64,000 bases of DNA from Pseudomonadota bacterium (GTDB lineage Bacteria; Pseudomonadota; Gammaproteobacteria; Steroidobacterales; Steroidobacteraceae): contig JAFEFN010000017.1 in the NCBI GenBank assembly GCA_018240525.1, forward strand, positions 155,159 through 219,158, written 5' to 3'. The notes under the pieces were generated by a model. It made no database searches. It was not told where the DNA came from and was given only the letters and a program-made list of their open reading frames with translations. Position numbers and translations under genes: made by a program. This document shows, piece by piece, positions 8,901 through 16,630 of this stretch (position 1 is its first letter; the number at the start of each line of letters is the position of its first letter).

Positions 8901-8932
8901 TGCACGCGGCGTGGCGCGCGGGGCACAGATGC

Positions 8933-8967
8933 AAAAAGGCCCGGAGGGACTTGTCTCCCTCCGGGCC
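8933..8967 (-). terminator. Rho-independent terminator of the HU gene
   Basis: A perfect 12-bp stem (8938-8949 with 8956-8967) with a 6-base loop is followed, on the minus strand, by a run of five T (8933-8937). It lies 33 bp after the HU stop codon. The plus strand has no T-run, so termination is directional. Confidence 0.9.
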
Positions 8968-8999
8968 CGTTACTACCTCGCAGGCAGTAAGCGCGTCGC

Positions 9000-9311
9000 T
9001 CAGTTCACCATCGCCTTGAGGCTCTTGAGCGGCATCACGCGGACCTTCTTGCTGGCCGGCTTTGCCTTGAACATCATCTTCTCGCCGGTGAAGGGGTTCA
9101 CGCCTTCGCGGGCCTTCGTCGCCGGCTTCTTCACGACCTTCAGCTTCATCAGCCCGGGCAGGGTGAACAGGCCGTTGCCGCGCAGGCTCTTCTTGATAAC
9201 GCCGCCCAGCGACTCGAAGACGCTGCCGACCTGCTTGCGGGACAGACCCGTGTCCTTGGAGATCTGTGTCAGGACTTCCGACTTCGTCGGTGCGCCACCC
9301 TTTTTCGCCAT
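9000..9311 (-). CDS. HU-family nucleoid DNA-binding protein
   Basis: 103 aa, slightly longer than classical HU (90 aa). The Lys-rich N-terminus is followed by the HU/IHF alpha-helical dimer domain, the beta-arm region FTLPGLMKLKVVKKPA and the conserved NPFTGEKM-type segment, then a basic C-terminus. It would bend and compact DNA as a dimer. An excellent ribosome site, GAGGAG (minus strand, about 9322-9327), precedes ATG. It is monocistronic, with its own terminator downstream and a likely sigma-70 promoter at 9383-9410. Confidence 0.93.
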   Translation of the reverse strand: MAKKGGAPTKSEVLTQISKDTGLSRKQVGSVFESLGGVIKKSLRGNGLFTLPGLMKLKVVKKPATKAREGVNPFTGEKMMFKAKPASKKVRVMPLKSLKAMVN

Positions 9312-9382
9312 ATTGCCCTACTCCTCGAAAATTTAAGTATTACGCGACTGCAAATTCAGCTGCGTGATGAGAATCGGCGCGA

Positions 9383-9410
9383 AAAATAACACATGCGCAC
9401 GCTTTGGCAA
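9383..9410 (-). promoter_or_regulatory. Candidate sigma-70 promoter of the HU gene
   Basis: On the minus strand TTGCCA (9410-9405) and TATTTT (9388-9383) are separated by 16 bp, leaving a leader of about 65 nt before the HU start. Reasonable match, not proven. Confidence 0.45.
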
Positions 9411-9528
9411 GCGCTTTCTGCGCTGCGACTGTTGCGAAAACACCTTTTTTCGTAGGGTTTTTCGCCGCACGATCCTTGCATGTGCGCCGCGCATGTTCCG
9501 CGGCGTCCTTTTTCGCCCGTGTTTCGAT

Positions 9529-9556
9529 GCTGCGACTTCGCGTGCGAAGTCGCAGC
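9529..9556. repeat. 28-bp perfect palindrome
   Basis: Two 13-bp arms, GCTGCGACTTCGC and its exact complement, with a 2-base centre GT. There is no T-run on either side, so an intrinsic terminator is unlikely. Possible protein-binding or cruciform site, or a hairpin protecting the yggT mRNA end. Confidence 0.6.
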
Positions 9557-9633
9557 TAAGCGCGTGTTCTGCAAAAGCATGCGGTGCGCAGCCATGGTGC
9601 GCGCACCCCTGAAAATCCAGCCCTTTTTTGCCC

Positions 9634-10164
9634 TCAGCGCAGGAGGATGAGCAGCGCCTGGATGGCGATGCCCGCCCACAGCGGCGAGAGGTCGAGGCCG
9701 CTGATGCCGGGGATGATGCGCCGGATGGGGCGCAGCACCGGCTCGCACAGCGTGGCCAGTACCGACTGCAGCGGCGAGTAGCCGCCCGGGGCGATCATGC
9801 TCAGCAGCGCGTACAGGACGATGGCGTAGAAGTAGATCCACAGTAGCGTGCGCGCGATCTCCGTGACGATGGCCCGCGCCCAGCCCAGCGCCGGCAGGGC
9901 AAGCGGCGCATCCATCAGCCAGTACAGGCAGGCGACCTTCACCCCCGCCACCAGCAGCACCGCGACCACCGAGGCGGTGTCGACCTTGCGCACCGGCGGC
10001 AGGATGCGCCGCAGTGGCAGGATCAGCGGGTTGGTGAGCTTGACGATCCCCTGACAGATCGGGTTGCGAAAGTCCGCGCGGGTCCACTGCAGGAGCAGCC
10101 GCGCCATGACCACCACCAGGGCGAGCCCCAGCAGCGTGTCGAGGATGTAGATGATCGCGCTCAT
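9634..10164 (-). CDS. yggT: YggT-family integral membrane protein
   Basis: 176 aa with about four membrane helices in two similar halves, each containing an RP-type loop (PLILPLRRILPP and PVLRPIRRIIPG), the hallmark of the duplicated YggT domain. The molecular role is not established; relatives act in osmotic tolerance or chloroplast division-like processes. The ATG overlaps the proC stop by 4 bp, giving translational coupling in yggS-proC-yggT, an order known from other gammaproteobacteria. Confidence 0.9.
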   Translation of the reverse strand: MSAIIYILDTLLGLALVVVMARLLLQWTRADFRNPICQGIVKLTNPLILPLRRILPPVRKVDTASVVAVLLVAGVKVACLYWLMDAPLALPALGWARAIVTEIARTLLWIYFYAIVLYALLSMIAPGGYSPLQSVLATLCEPVLRPIRRIIPGISGLDLSPLWAGIAIQALLILLR

Positions 10165-11003
10165 GTTCCTGCCGGGTCTGGATCGGGTCTGAGCATCGCC
10201 AGTTCGCGGCCCCGGGCCGTGGCCGCGGCCAGCGCCCGCGCGATGGTACCGCGCAGGTCGCCCGCCTCGAGCACGCGCACGGCGGCCTCCGTCGTGCCGC
10301 TCGGCGAGGTGACCTCGGCCCGCAGGCGCGACAGGTCCGCACCGGGGACGTGGGCCATGAGACCGGCACCGTACAGCGTCGCTGCCGCCAGGCGCTGCGC
10401 CGCCTGGCGCTCCAGGCCCAGCCCCTCACCGGCCTCGGCCATGAGCTGGGCCAAGAGGAAGAAGTAGGCGGGGCCGCTGCCGGAGACCGCGGTGACCACG
10501 TCCACCAAGTCCTCATCGGGCACCCAGACCACCTCGCCGACCGCCTGCATGACCTGTTCGGCTGCGCTGCGCTGCGCGACACTGACCGCAGGGGGGGCAT
10601 ACATGCCCGTCACGCCGGCGCCGAGCAGCGCGGGGCGGTTCGGCATGGCGCGCACCACCGGCAGCGCGCCCCCGGTCCACTCCTGCAGCGATTCGACGCG
10701 CGTGCCGGCGCAGATGGAGATCAGCAGCGGGCGCGCGGTGCGCAGCACGGCAGCGAGCGGCAGGAGCACGCGCCGCGCATCCTGAGGCTTCACCGCCAGC
10801 ACCACGATGGCCGCCCCGGCGACCGCCTGCGCATTGTCGGCGGTGGCGGTGATGCCCAGCTCCTGCGCCAGTGCGCTGCGCGCCTCGGCGACGTGCTCGC
10901 CGATGCTCACCCTTTCCGCACGCGTGCCGGAACGCAGGAGCCCGCCGATGAGGGCTCGGCCCATGTTCCCGCCGCCGAGCAGCGCAATGCGTCCGTGAGT
11001 CAT
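10161..11003 (-). CDS. proC: Pyrroline-5-carboxylate reductase
   Basis: 280 aa. An N-terminal Rossmann fold with LLGGGNMGRALIGGL binds NAD(P)H; VLAVKPQD follows, and the C-terminal dimer domain holds the ProC signature VSGSGPAYFF and EVTSPSGTT. It performs the last step of proline synthesis. ATG 11003 was chosen over upstream in-frame codons because it starts the Rossmann domain directly and overlaps the yggS stop by 4 bp. Confidence 0.96.
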   Translation of the reverse strand: MTHGRIALLGGGNMGRALIGGLLRSGTRAERVSIGEHVAEARSALAQELGITATADNAQAVAGAAIVVLAVKPQDARRVLLPLAAVLRTARPLLISICAGTRVESLQEWTGGALPVVRAMPNRPALLGAGVTGMYAPPAVSVAQRSAAEQVMQAVGEVVWVPDEDLVDVVTAVSGSGPAYFFLLAQLMAEAGEGLGLERQAAQRLAAATLYGAGLMAHVPGADLSRLRAEVTSPSGTTEAAVRVLEAGDLRGTIARALAAATARGRELAMLRPDPDPAGT

Positions 11004-11710
11004 GGGCTCATTGTACGAAGTCTTGAGCCAAACAGGACCGTCCCGAGTCGCACGATGGTGGCGCCTTCGCGGATGGCGGCCTCGAAGTCGTCGCTCATGC
11101 CCATGGACAGCGTGTCGAGGGCGGCCCCCGCGGCGTTGAGTCCTTCCTGCAGGCGCCGCAGCTGCGCGAACCAGTGGCGCTGGCGCTGTGGATCGCTCTC
11201 CTGCGGCGGCAGGCACATGAGGCCGCGCAGCTTCAGGGGCGGCAGCGCGGCGACGGCGGCGGCCAGCGGCGGCAGTTGCGCCGGCTCGATGCCGCCCTTG
11301 CTGTCCTCGCCGGCAAGGTTGACCTGCAGGCACACGTTCAGCGGCGGCAGGCCCGCCGGGCGCTGCGCGGCGAGCCGCTCGGCGATCTTCAGCCGGTCGA
11401 GCGCGTGCACCCAGGCGAAGTGCTCGGCGATGGCACGGGTCTTGTTGGCCTGCAGCCGGCCGACGAAGTGCCACACGAGCTGCCGATCCTGCAGTGCGGC
11501 AATCTTCTCCAGCGCCTCGGCGAGGTAACTCTCCCCGAACTCGCTGATGCCGGCGGCGGCCGCCGCGGCCATCAGTTCCACCGGCTGGGCCTTGCTGACC
11601 GCGAGGAGTGTGACCGATTGCGCACTTCGGCCGCAGGCGGCGGCCGCCGCGGCGATGCGTTCACGCACTTCCTGGATGCGCAACGGCAAATTCTGCGGAC
11701 CCATTAACAT
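11000..11710 (-). CDS. yggS: Pyridoxal phosphate homeostasis protein (YggS/PLPBP)
   Basis: 236 aa PLP-binding TIM barrel of the alanine-racemase-like fold III. The PLP lysine lies in LLAVSKAQP; FGESYLAEAL, WHFVGRLQANK, the phosphate-binding SMGMSDDFEAAI and GTVLFGSR are also present. It buffers free PLP and affects amino-acid metabolism; it has no catalytic reaction of its own. The start may be ATG 11710 or ATG 11704. It is first gene of the leftward yggS-proC-yggT operon and divergent from pilT. Confidence 0.95.
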   Translation of the reverse strand: MLMGPQNLPLRIQEVRERIAAAAAACGRSAQSVTLLAVSKAQPVELMAAAAAAGISEFGESYLAEALEKIAALQDRQLVWHFVGRLQANKTRAIAEHFAWVHALDRLKIAERLAAQRPAGLPPLNVCLQVNLAGEDSKGGIEPAQLPPLAAAVAALPPLKLRGLMCLPPQESDPQRQRHWFAQLRRLQEGLNAAGAALDTLSMGMSDDFEAAIREGATIVRLGTVLFGSRLRTMSP

Positions 11711-11711
11711 A

Positions 11712-11738
11712 TTGGACGTGTAACCCCTCCGCTATACT
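11712..11738 (+). promoter_or_regulatory. Possible promoter of pilT
   Basis: A near-consensus -10 TATACT at 11733-11738 lies 75 bp before pilT. The best -35 (TTGGAC, 11712-11717) is only moderate with a 15-bp spacer, so an activator may be needed. Confidence 0.4.
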
Positions 11739-11812
11739 GCCCGTGCGCTTACGAACGCAGGGCTGCACATCGCTTTTTCCTGCCTTTCGGCGCGTCGTTC
11801 CAGGGAGCATTC

Positions 11813-12853
11813 ATGGCTGTCGATATCGCGCAACTCCTGGCATTCGCCGTCAAGAACAATGCCTCGGACCTGCACCTGTCCTCGGGCGTGCCACCGATGA
11901 TCCGGGTCGACGGCGACATGAAGCGCATCAACATGCCGGCGCTGACGCACAAGGAAGTGCACTCCATGGTGTATGACATCATGAACGACAAGCAGCGCAA
12001 GGCCTACGAGGAATTTCTCGAGACCGACTTCTCCTTCGAGATTCCCAAGCTGGCGCGCTTCCGCGTCAATGCCTTCAACCAGAACCGCGGCGCGGGCGCG
12101 GTGTTCCGCAACATCCCGAGCACCATCCTGTCACTGGACGACCTCGGCGCGCCGAAGATCTTCCGCGACCTGTGCATGCTGCCGCGCGGCCTGGTCCTGG
12201 TGACCGGCCCGACCGGGTCGGGCAAGTCGACGACCCTGGCCGGGATGGTCAACCACTGCAACGACAACCGCCCCGACCACATCATCACCATCGAGGACCC
12301 GATCGAGTTCGTGCACGAGTCCAAGCGCTGCCTCATGAACCAGCGCGAAGTGCACCGCGACACCCTCGGCTTCAGCGAGGCCCTGCGCTCGGCGCTGCGC
12401 GAGGACCCGGACGTGGTGCTGGTGGGCGAGATGCGCGACCTGGAGACCATCCGCCTGGCGCTCACCGCCGCCGAGACCGGTCACCTGGTGTTCGGCACCC
12501 TGCACACCAGCTCCGCCGCCAAGACCATCGATCGCGTGGTCGACGTGTTCCCCGGCGAGGAGAAGGACATGGTGCGCTCGATGCTGTCGGAGTCGCTGCG
12601 CGCGGTCATCTCGCAGACGCTGCTCAAGAAGAACGGCGGCGGCCGCGTGGCCGCGCACGAGATCATGATCGGCACCCCGGCGATCCGTAACCTCATCCGC
12701 GAGGGCAAGATCGCGCAGATGTACTCCTCGATCCAGACCGGCGGCGCGCAGGGCATGCAGACCCTGGACCAGTGCCTGACCGAGCTGGTCGCCAAGGGAG
12801 TGGTGAGCAAGGAAGAGGCGCGCTACAAGGCGCAGAACAAGGACGCCCTGTAA
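11813..12853 (+). CDS. pilT: Type IV pilus retraction ATPase PilT
   Basis: 346 aa, usual PilT length. Walker A GPTGSGKST (Lys138), Asp box region ITIEDPIEF, Walker B with catalytic Glu in VVLVGEMRD, the His box AAETGHLVFGTLHT and the PilT-specific AIRNLIRE motif in the C-terminal part are all present. The hexamer disassembles pilin subunits at the inner membrane to retract the pilus, powering twitching. It is followed by pilU after 21 bp, then by a second pilU-like gene. Confidence 0.97.
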   Translation: MAVDIAQLLAFAVKNNASDLHLSSGVPPMIRVDGDMKRINMPALTHKEVHSMVYDIMNDKQRKAYEEFLETDFSFEIPKLARFRVNAFNQNRGAGAVFRNIPSTILSLDDLGAPKIFRDLCMLPRGLVLVTGPTGSGKSTTLAGMVNHCNDNRPDHIITIEDPIEFVHESKRCLMNQREVHRDTLGFSEALRSALREDPDVVLVGEMRDLETIRLALTAAETGHLVFGTLHTSSAAKTIDRVVDVFPGEEKDMVRSMLSESLRAVISQTLLKKNGGGRVAAHEIMIGTPAIRNLIREGKIAQMYSSIQTGGAQGMQTLDQCLTELVAKGVVSKEEARYKAQNKDAL

Positions 12854-12874
12854 CCCCCTGGGGGACCGACGAAC

Positions 12875-14029
12875 ATGGATCGCGACCAAGCCATCAAGCT
12901 GATGCAGGACCTGCTGCGCCGGGTCACGGAGAAGAAAGCCTCCGACCTGTTCATCACCGCCGGCTTCCCGCCGGCCATCAAGATCGACGGGGAGATCCGC
13001 CCGCAGAGCGAGCGCGCCCTCACCGTCGAGCAGTCCGCCACCCTGGTGCGCGCGATCATGAACGATCGCCAGAGCAAGGAATTCGACGCCACCAAGGAAT
13101 GTAACTTCGCCATCGCGCCGCCGGGCATCGGCCGCTTCCGCGTCAGCGCCTTCGTGCAGCAGGCCGCGGTCGGGGCGGTGATCCGCCTGATCAACGCCAA
13201 GATCCCCACCTTCGAGGAACTGGACCTGCCGCCGATCATGAAGGAGGTCGTGCTCTCCAAGCGCGGCCTGGTGATCATGGTAGGCGGCACCGGCTCGGGT
13301 AAGTCGACCTCGCTGGCGGCCATGGTCGGCTACCGCAACGAGAAGACCCGCGGCCACATCGTCACCATCGAGGACCCGGTCGAGTACGTGCACACGCACA
13401 AGGGCTGCGTCATCACGCACCGCGAGGTCGGCGTGGACACCGACAGTTGGCACGCCGCGCTCAAGAACACGCTGCGCCAGGCCCCCGACGTCATCCTGAT
13501 CGGCGAGATCCGCGACCGCGAGACCATGGAGTACGGCATCCAGTTCTCCGAGACCGGTCACCTGGTGCTGGCCACCCTGCATGCCAACAGCGCCAACCAG
13601 GCCCTGGACCGCATCATCAACTTCTTCCCGGACGAGCGCCGCGAGCAGCTGCTCATGGACCTGTCGCTCAACATCCGCGCGCTGGTCTCCCAGCGGCTGA
13701 TCCCGCGCGAGGCGGGCGTCGGCCGCATCGCGGCCATGGAGATCATGCTCAACTCGCCGCTGATCCAGGACCTGATCTTCAAGGGCAAGGTGGCGGAGAT
13801 CAAGGAAGTCATGTCACGCTCGACGCGTCTTGGCATGAAGACCTTCGACCAGGCGCTGTACGAGTTGTACGAGACCGGCTTCATCTCCTACGAAGACGCC
13901 CTGCGCAACGCGGACTCGAAGAACGAGCTGCGCCTGCGCATCAAGCTCGAGAGCAAGCGCGAGCAGAAGGCGATCGATGACGGTGGCGCGCTGCGCATCG
14001 TCGAGGAAGAGCAGGGCCGCAGCTTGTGA
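12875..14029 (+). CDS. pilU: Type IV pilus PilT-dependent ATPase PilU
   Basis: 384 aa. It has the PilT fold with GGTGSGKST (Lys143), ITIEDPVEY, ILIGEIRD and SETGHLVLATLHAN. The AIRNLIRE motif of PilT is replaced by LIQDLIFKG, as in PilU proteins, and a longer charged C-terminal tail is present. PilU works with PilT to raise retraction force. The last codons overlap the GTG start of the next pilU-like gene (GTGA), so the two are translationally coupled. Confidence 0.93.
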   Translation: MDRDQAIKLMQDLLRRVTEKKASDLFITAGFPPAIKIDGEIRPQSERALTVEQSATLVRAIMNDRQSKEFDATKECNFAIAPPGIGRFRVSAFVQQAAVGAVIRLINAKIPTFEELDLPPIMKEVVLSKRGLVIMVGGTGSGKSTSLAAMVGYRNEKTRGHIVTIEDPVEYVHTHKGCVITHREVGVDTDSWHAALKNTLRQAPDVILIGEIRDRETMEYGIQFSETGHLVLATLHANSANQALDRIINFFPDERREQLLMDLSLNIRALVSQRLIPREAGVGRIAAMEIMLNSPLIQDLIFKGKVAEIKEVMSRSTRLGMKTFDQALYELYETGFISYEDALRNADSKNELRLRIKLESKREQKAIDDGGALRIVEEEQGRSL

Positions 14030-15174
14030 ATCCTGCCAAGGACCTCGCCAGCGCCGACGGCCAGGCCGGGGTGACCTCCGAGGCCGTGGCCGCCGCGGTT
14101 ACCGGGCGCCACCCGACGCTCAACACCAAGCCGCTGTTCAAGCTGATGGTGGAGAAGAAGGCCTCGGACCTGTTCTTCACCTCCAACGCCCCGATCAAGA
14201 TCAAGATCGAGGGCCAGATCCTGCCGGTCAACAAGCAGGTGCTCACCCCGGAGACCGTGCGCCAGACCGCCTATGCGCTCATGTCCCCCGAGCAGCGCGA
14301 GCACTTCACGCGCGAGTGGGAGCTGGACTTCGCCATTTCCGAGCCCGGCCTCGGACGCTTTCGCGTCAACGTCTTCATGCAGCGCGGCTACCCGGCCATG
14401 GTCATGCGCTACATCACCGCCGACATGCCGCGCATCGAAGTCCTCAACCTGCCGGATATCGTCAGCGAGCTGGTGCTGCTCAAGCGCGGCCTGATCCTCA
14501 TGGTGGGCGCCACCGGCTCGGGCAAGTCGACCACGCTGGCGGCGATGATCAACTACCGCAACGAGAACGCCTCGGACCACATCGTCACCATCGAGGACCC
14601 GATCGAGTTCCTGCACACCAACAAGCGCTCCATGGTGAACCAGCGCGAGGTGGGGCTGGACACCAAGAGCTACGCCCGCGCGCTGCGCGGTGTGGTGCGC
14701 GCAGCCCCGGACGTGATCCTGATCGGCGAGATTCGCGACAAGGATGGCATGGAGGCCGCCATCAACCTGGCCGGCACCGGCCACCTGGTGCTGGCCACCA
14801 TGCACGCCAACAACTGCGCCGAGTCGCTCGACCGCATCATCAACATGTTCCCGCGCGAGCAGCACAACCAGATCTTCCTCGACCTGTCGCAGTACCTGCG
14901 CGCCATCATGGCGCAGCGCCTGGTCCTAGGGCGCGACAACCGCCGCCTGGCGGCGGTGGAAGTGATGATCAACACCCCGCACATCGGCACGCTGGTGAAG
15001 AAGGGCGACGTGGTGGCGATCAAGGAGGCCATCAGCGCCAGCGGCGAGCGGGGCATCCGCAGCTTCGACGTGGCGCTGCACGAGCTGTACAAGCAGGGCA
15101 AGATCGGGCTGGAAGAGGCGCTCGCCCACGCCGATTCGCGCGCCAACCTCGAGGCCAAGATTAACTTCGGCTGA
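14026..15174 (+). CDS. Second PilU-like retraction ATPase (third tandem PilT-family gene)
   Basis: 382 aa, clearly a paralogue of the preceding pilU. It has an extra ~35-residue N-terminal extension, Walker A GATGSGKST (Lys167), ITIEDPIEF and intact Walker B ILIGEIRD. The His box reads AGTGHLVLATMHAN, with Gly where PilT and PilU have Glu. The PilT motif AIRNLIRE is absent. ATPase residues look intact, so it is probably active rather than decayed. GTG 14026 overlaps the pilU stop. Likely role: accessory retraction or surface-sensing motor acting with PilT; that is inference. Confidence 0.88.
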   Translation: MNPAKDLASADGQAGVTSEAVAAAVTGRHPTLNTKPLFKLMVEKKASDLFFTSNAPIKIKIEGQILPVNKQVLTPETVRQTAYALMSPEQREHFTREWELDFAISEPGLGRFRVNVFMQRGYPAMVMRYITADMPRIEVLNLPDIVSELVLLKRGLILMVGATGSGKSTTLAAMINYRNENASDHIVTIEDPIEFLHTNKRSMVNQREVGLDTKSYARALRGVVRAAPDVILIGEIRDKDGMEAAINLAGTGHLVLATMHANNCAESLDRIINMFPREQHNQIFLDLSQYLRAIMAQRLVLGRDNRRLAAVEVMINTPHIGTLVKKGDVVAIKEAISASGERGIRSFDVALHELYKQGKIGLEEALAHADSRANLEAKINFG

Positions 15175-15198
15175 GCCAGCCCCCTGGGGCGCAGGCTC
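15173..15198. terminator. Hairpin between convergent genes
   Basis: Nested stems GAGCC/GGCTC and GCCCC/GGGGC follow the pilU-like stop and precede the convergent lipoprotein gene end. There is no T-run, so it is at best a weak terminator. Confidence 0.35.
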
Positions 15199-15211
15199 GG
15201 CAATTCCCCGC

Positions 15212-15736
15212 TCACGGCTGGCCGGTGAGCGCCTTCATCTCCGCGAAGAACTGGCGCTGCGCAGCTCCGAAGCGCTTCTCGCGGTCCTCCCGCAGGTAGT
15301 CGCGCAGGCTGTCCCCGGCGCGATGGCTGGCGGCGATCTCGGCCGCCCCGGCCGGGGTGCGCGCGAAGGCGACGATGCTGCGCAGGTCGGTATCGCTGAG
15401 CTCGCCGGCGTAGGACTGTGCCCAGACGGCGGCGGCCGTATGGGGATCGACCCCCGAGCGGGCGCTGGTGACGAAGCGATCGATCCCGGCGTTGAAGCGC
15501 TCTTGCTGCGCCGGGGTCAGGCGACCGTTCATCTGCGCGCGCACCTGGTCGATGTCGCGGTGCAGTTCGGCCAGGGTTTCGGTGCGCTCGCGGACGATGA
15601 TGCCCTCGATGTCGTACGCGCTCGCCAGTTCGGCCATCAGCGCCTCGCGCGTCGGCGGCAGAGACGGACCGCTCGCGCAGCTGCCCAGTGCAGTGGCGAA
15701 CAGGACGGTGGCCAGGCAGGCGGCTCTGGGGTTCAT
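15212..15736 (-). CDS. Putative lipoprotein, DUF2059-like
   Basis: 174 aa. A signal peptide ends in the lipobox ALGSC (Cys20), so it is probably lipid-anchored in the envelope. The mature part is helical and resembles DUF2059 proteins: paired helices with the pattern SYAGELSDTDLRSIVAFARTP near the middle. Function unknown. It lies downstream of the pyrB/pyrK-like pair with a 24-bp gap, possibly in the same transcript. Confidence 0.75.
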   Translation of the reverse strand: MNPRAACLATVLFATALGSCASGPSLPPTREALMAELASAYDIEGIIVRERTETLAELHRDIDQVRAQMNGRLTPAQQERFNAGIDRFVTSARSGVDPHTAAAVWAQSYAGELSDTDLRSIVAFARTPAGAAEIAASHRAGDSLRDYLREDREKRFGAAQRQFFAEMKALTGQP

Positions 15737-15760
15737 GGTCCTCCTCGGCGGGGGCGCGGG

Positions 15761-16630
15761 TTAGAACACCGCGTAGGCATCGAACACCGGGCCATCCACG
15801 CACACGCGCTTCATCGCCGGTCCCTCCGGGGTGCGCACCAGCACCGTACAGCCTGCACAGCCGCCGACCGCGCAGGCCATGAACTCCTCGAGTGAGACCT
15901 GGCAGGGCAGGCCGTGGCGGCGCGCCAGCGCCGCGGTGGCCCTGAGCATCGGCGTCGGCCCGCAGGCGAAGATCTCCACCTCGGCCAGCTCGGCGGGGCC
16001 GAGGGACTTGAGCCATTCCTCGGCCAGCTCGGTGACGAAACCGGGGTAACACCCGGGGAAGTCCGCCTTGCTGGCGAGGCGGCTCGGCACGCCCCATTCC
16101 TCGAGCAGGGGCATGCAGGCGATCGAGCCGTGCGGCATGCCGGCCACGAGGGTCGCCGAGGGGCGCGTGCGGAACGGGAACGGCACTTCCGAGCCCATGA
16201 GCACCAGCGGCTTGTAGCCGGGCCGGGTGCGCAGTCGGTCGGCGAGGAAGACCATCGGGGGGATGCCGACGCCGCCGCCGACGAGCAGGGCGCGCGGCCG
16301 CTCGGGGTGCGGCACGAAGGGCTTGCCGATCGGGCCGAGCACGCTGATCTCGTCCCCGGCCTTGTGCGCGGCGAGCGCCTGCAGGCCCGGTCCCACCACC
16401 TTGTAGAGGATCTCGATCCAGCCCGCGGCGGCATCGGCGCGCATGATCGACAGCGGCCGGCGCATGGGGATGGTCGGATCGCAGGTCAGGTGCGCGAAGC
16501 TGCCCGGCTGGGCGGCGGCCGCGCACTTGGGCGCCGCCAGGCGCAGCACGAACTGCTCGGCATCGTAGGCGAGCTGCGACAGGACCCGGGCCTGCTCGAG
16601 GAAGATCGTGCCGCGCGTGGAGCTGCTCAT
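15761..16630 (-). CDS. PyrK-like dihydroorotate dehydrogenase electron-transfer subunit
   Basis: 289 aa ferredoxin-reductase-type protein. The FAD-binding barrel carries RRPLSIM, the NAD-binding half starts LLVGGGVGIPP, and the C-terminal [2Fe-2S] site has four cysteines in C-x4-C-x2-C-x12-C (CAVGGCAGC, then KRVC). This matches PyrK of two-subunit class 1B dihydroorotate dehydrogenases, which pass electrons from PyrD to NAD. No pyrD lies in the window. The ATG overlaps the pyrB stop by 3 bp, tying it to pyrimidine synthesis, though another redox partner is possible. Confidence 0.82.
   Translation of the reverse strand: MSSSTRGTIFLEQARVLSQLAYDAEQFVLRLAAPKCAAAAQPGSFAHLTCDPTIPMRRPLSIMRADAAAGWIEILYKVVGPGLQALAAHKAGDEISVLGPIGKPFVPHPERPRALLVGGGVGIPPMVFLADRLRTRPGYKPLVLMGSEVPFPFRTRPSATLVAGMPHGSIACMPLLEEWGVPSRLASKADFPGCYPGFVTELAEEWLKSLGPAELAEVEIFACGPTPMLRATAALARRHGLPCQVSLEEFMACAVGGCAGCTVLVRTPEGPAMKRVCVDGPVFDAYAVF

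Larger units (their letters stand above)
9312..9633. other. Non-coding, relatively A/T-tract-rich region between the HU gene and yggT
   Basis: No gene is supported. Besides the promoter above, it contains several A/T runs (9382-9386, 9445-9450, 9458-9462, 9509-9513) in an otherwise GC-rich sequence, and a 28-bp perfect palindrome at 9529-9556. It may be intrinsically curved DNA; no terminator for yggT is clear. Confidence 0.5.

Noticed and set aside
8911..9336. 141-codon plus-strand frame over the HU gene
   Set aside because: Antisense of the HU gene and its terminator; no ribosome site or homology. An RNA from 8872 is still possible.
12131..13582. Long open frame on the minus strand across pilT and pilU (483 codons)
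   Set aside because: It is the GC-rich mirror of two certain plus-strand genes; its translation is His/Gln/Ala/Arg/Asp-rich without any family motif.
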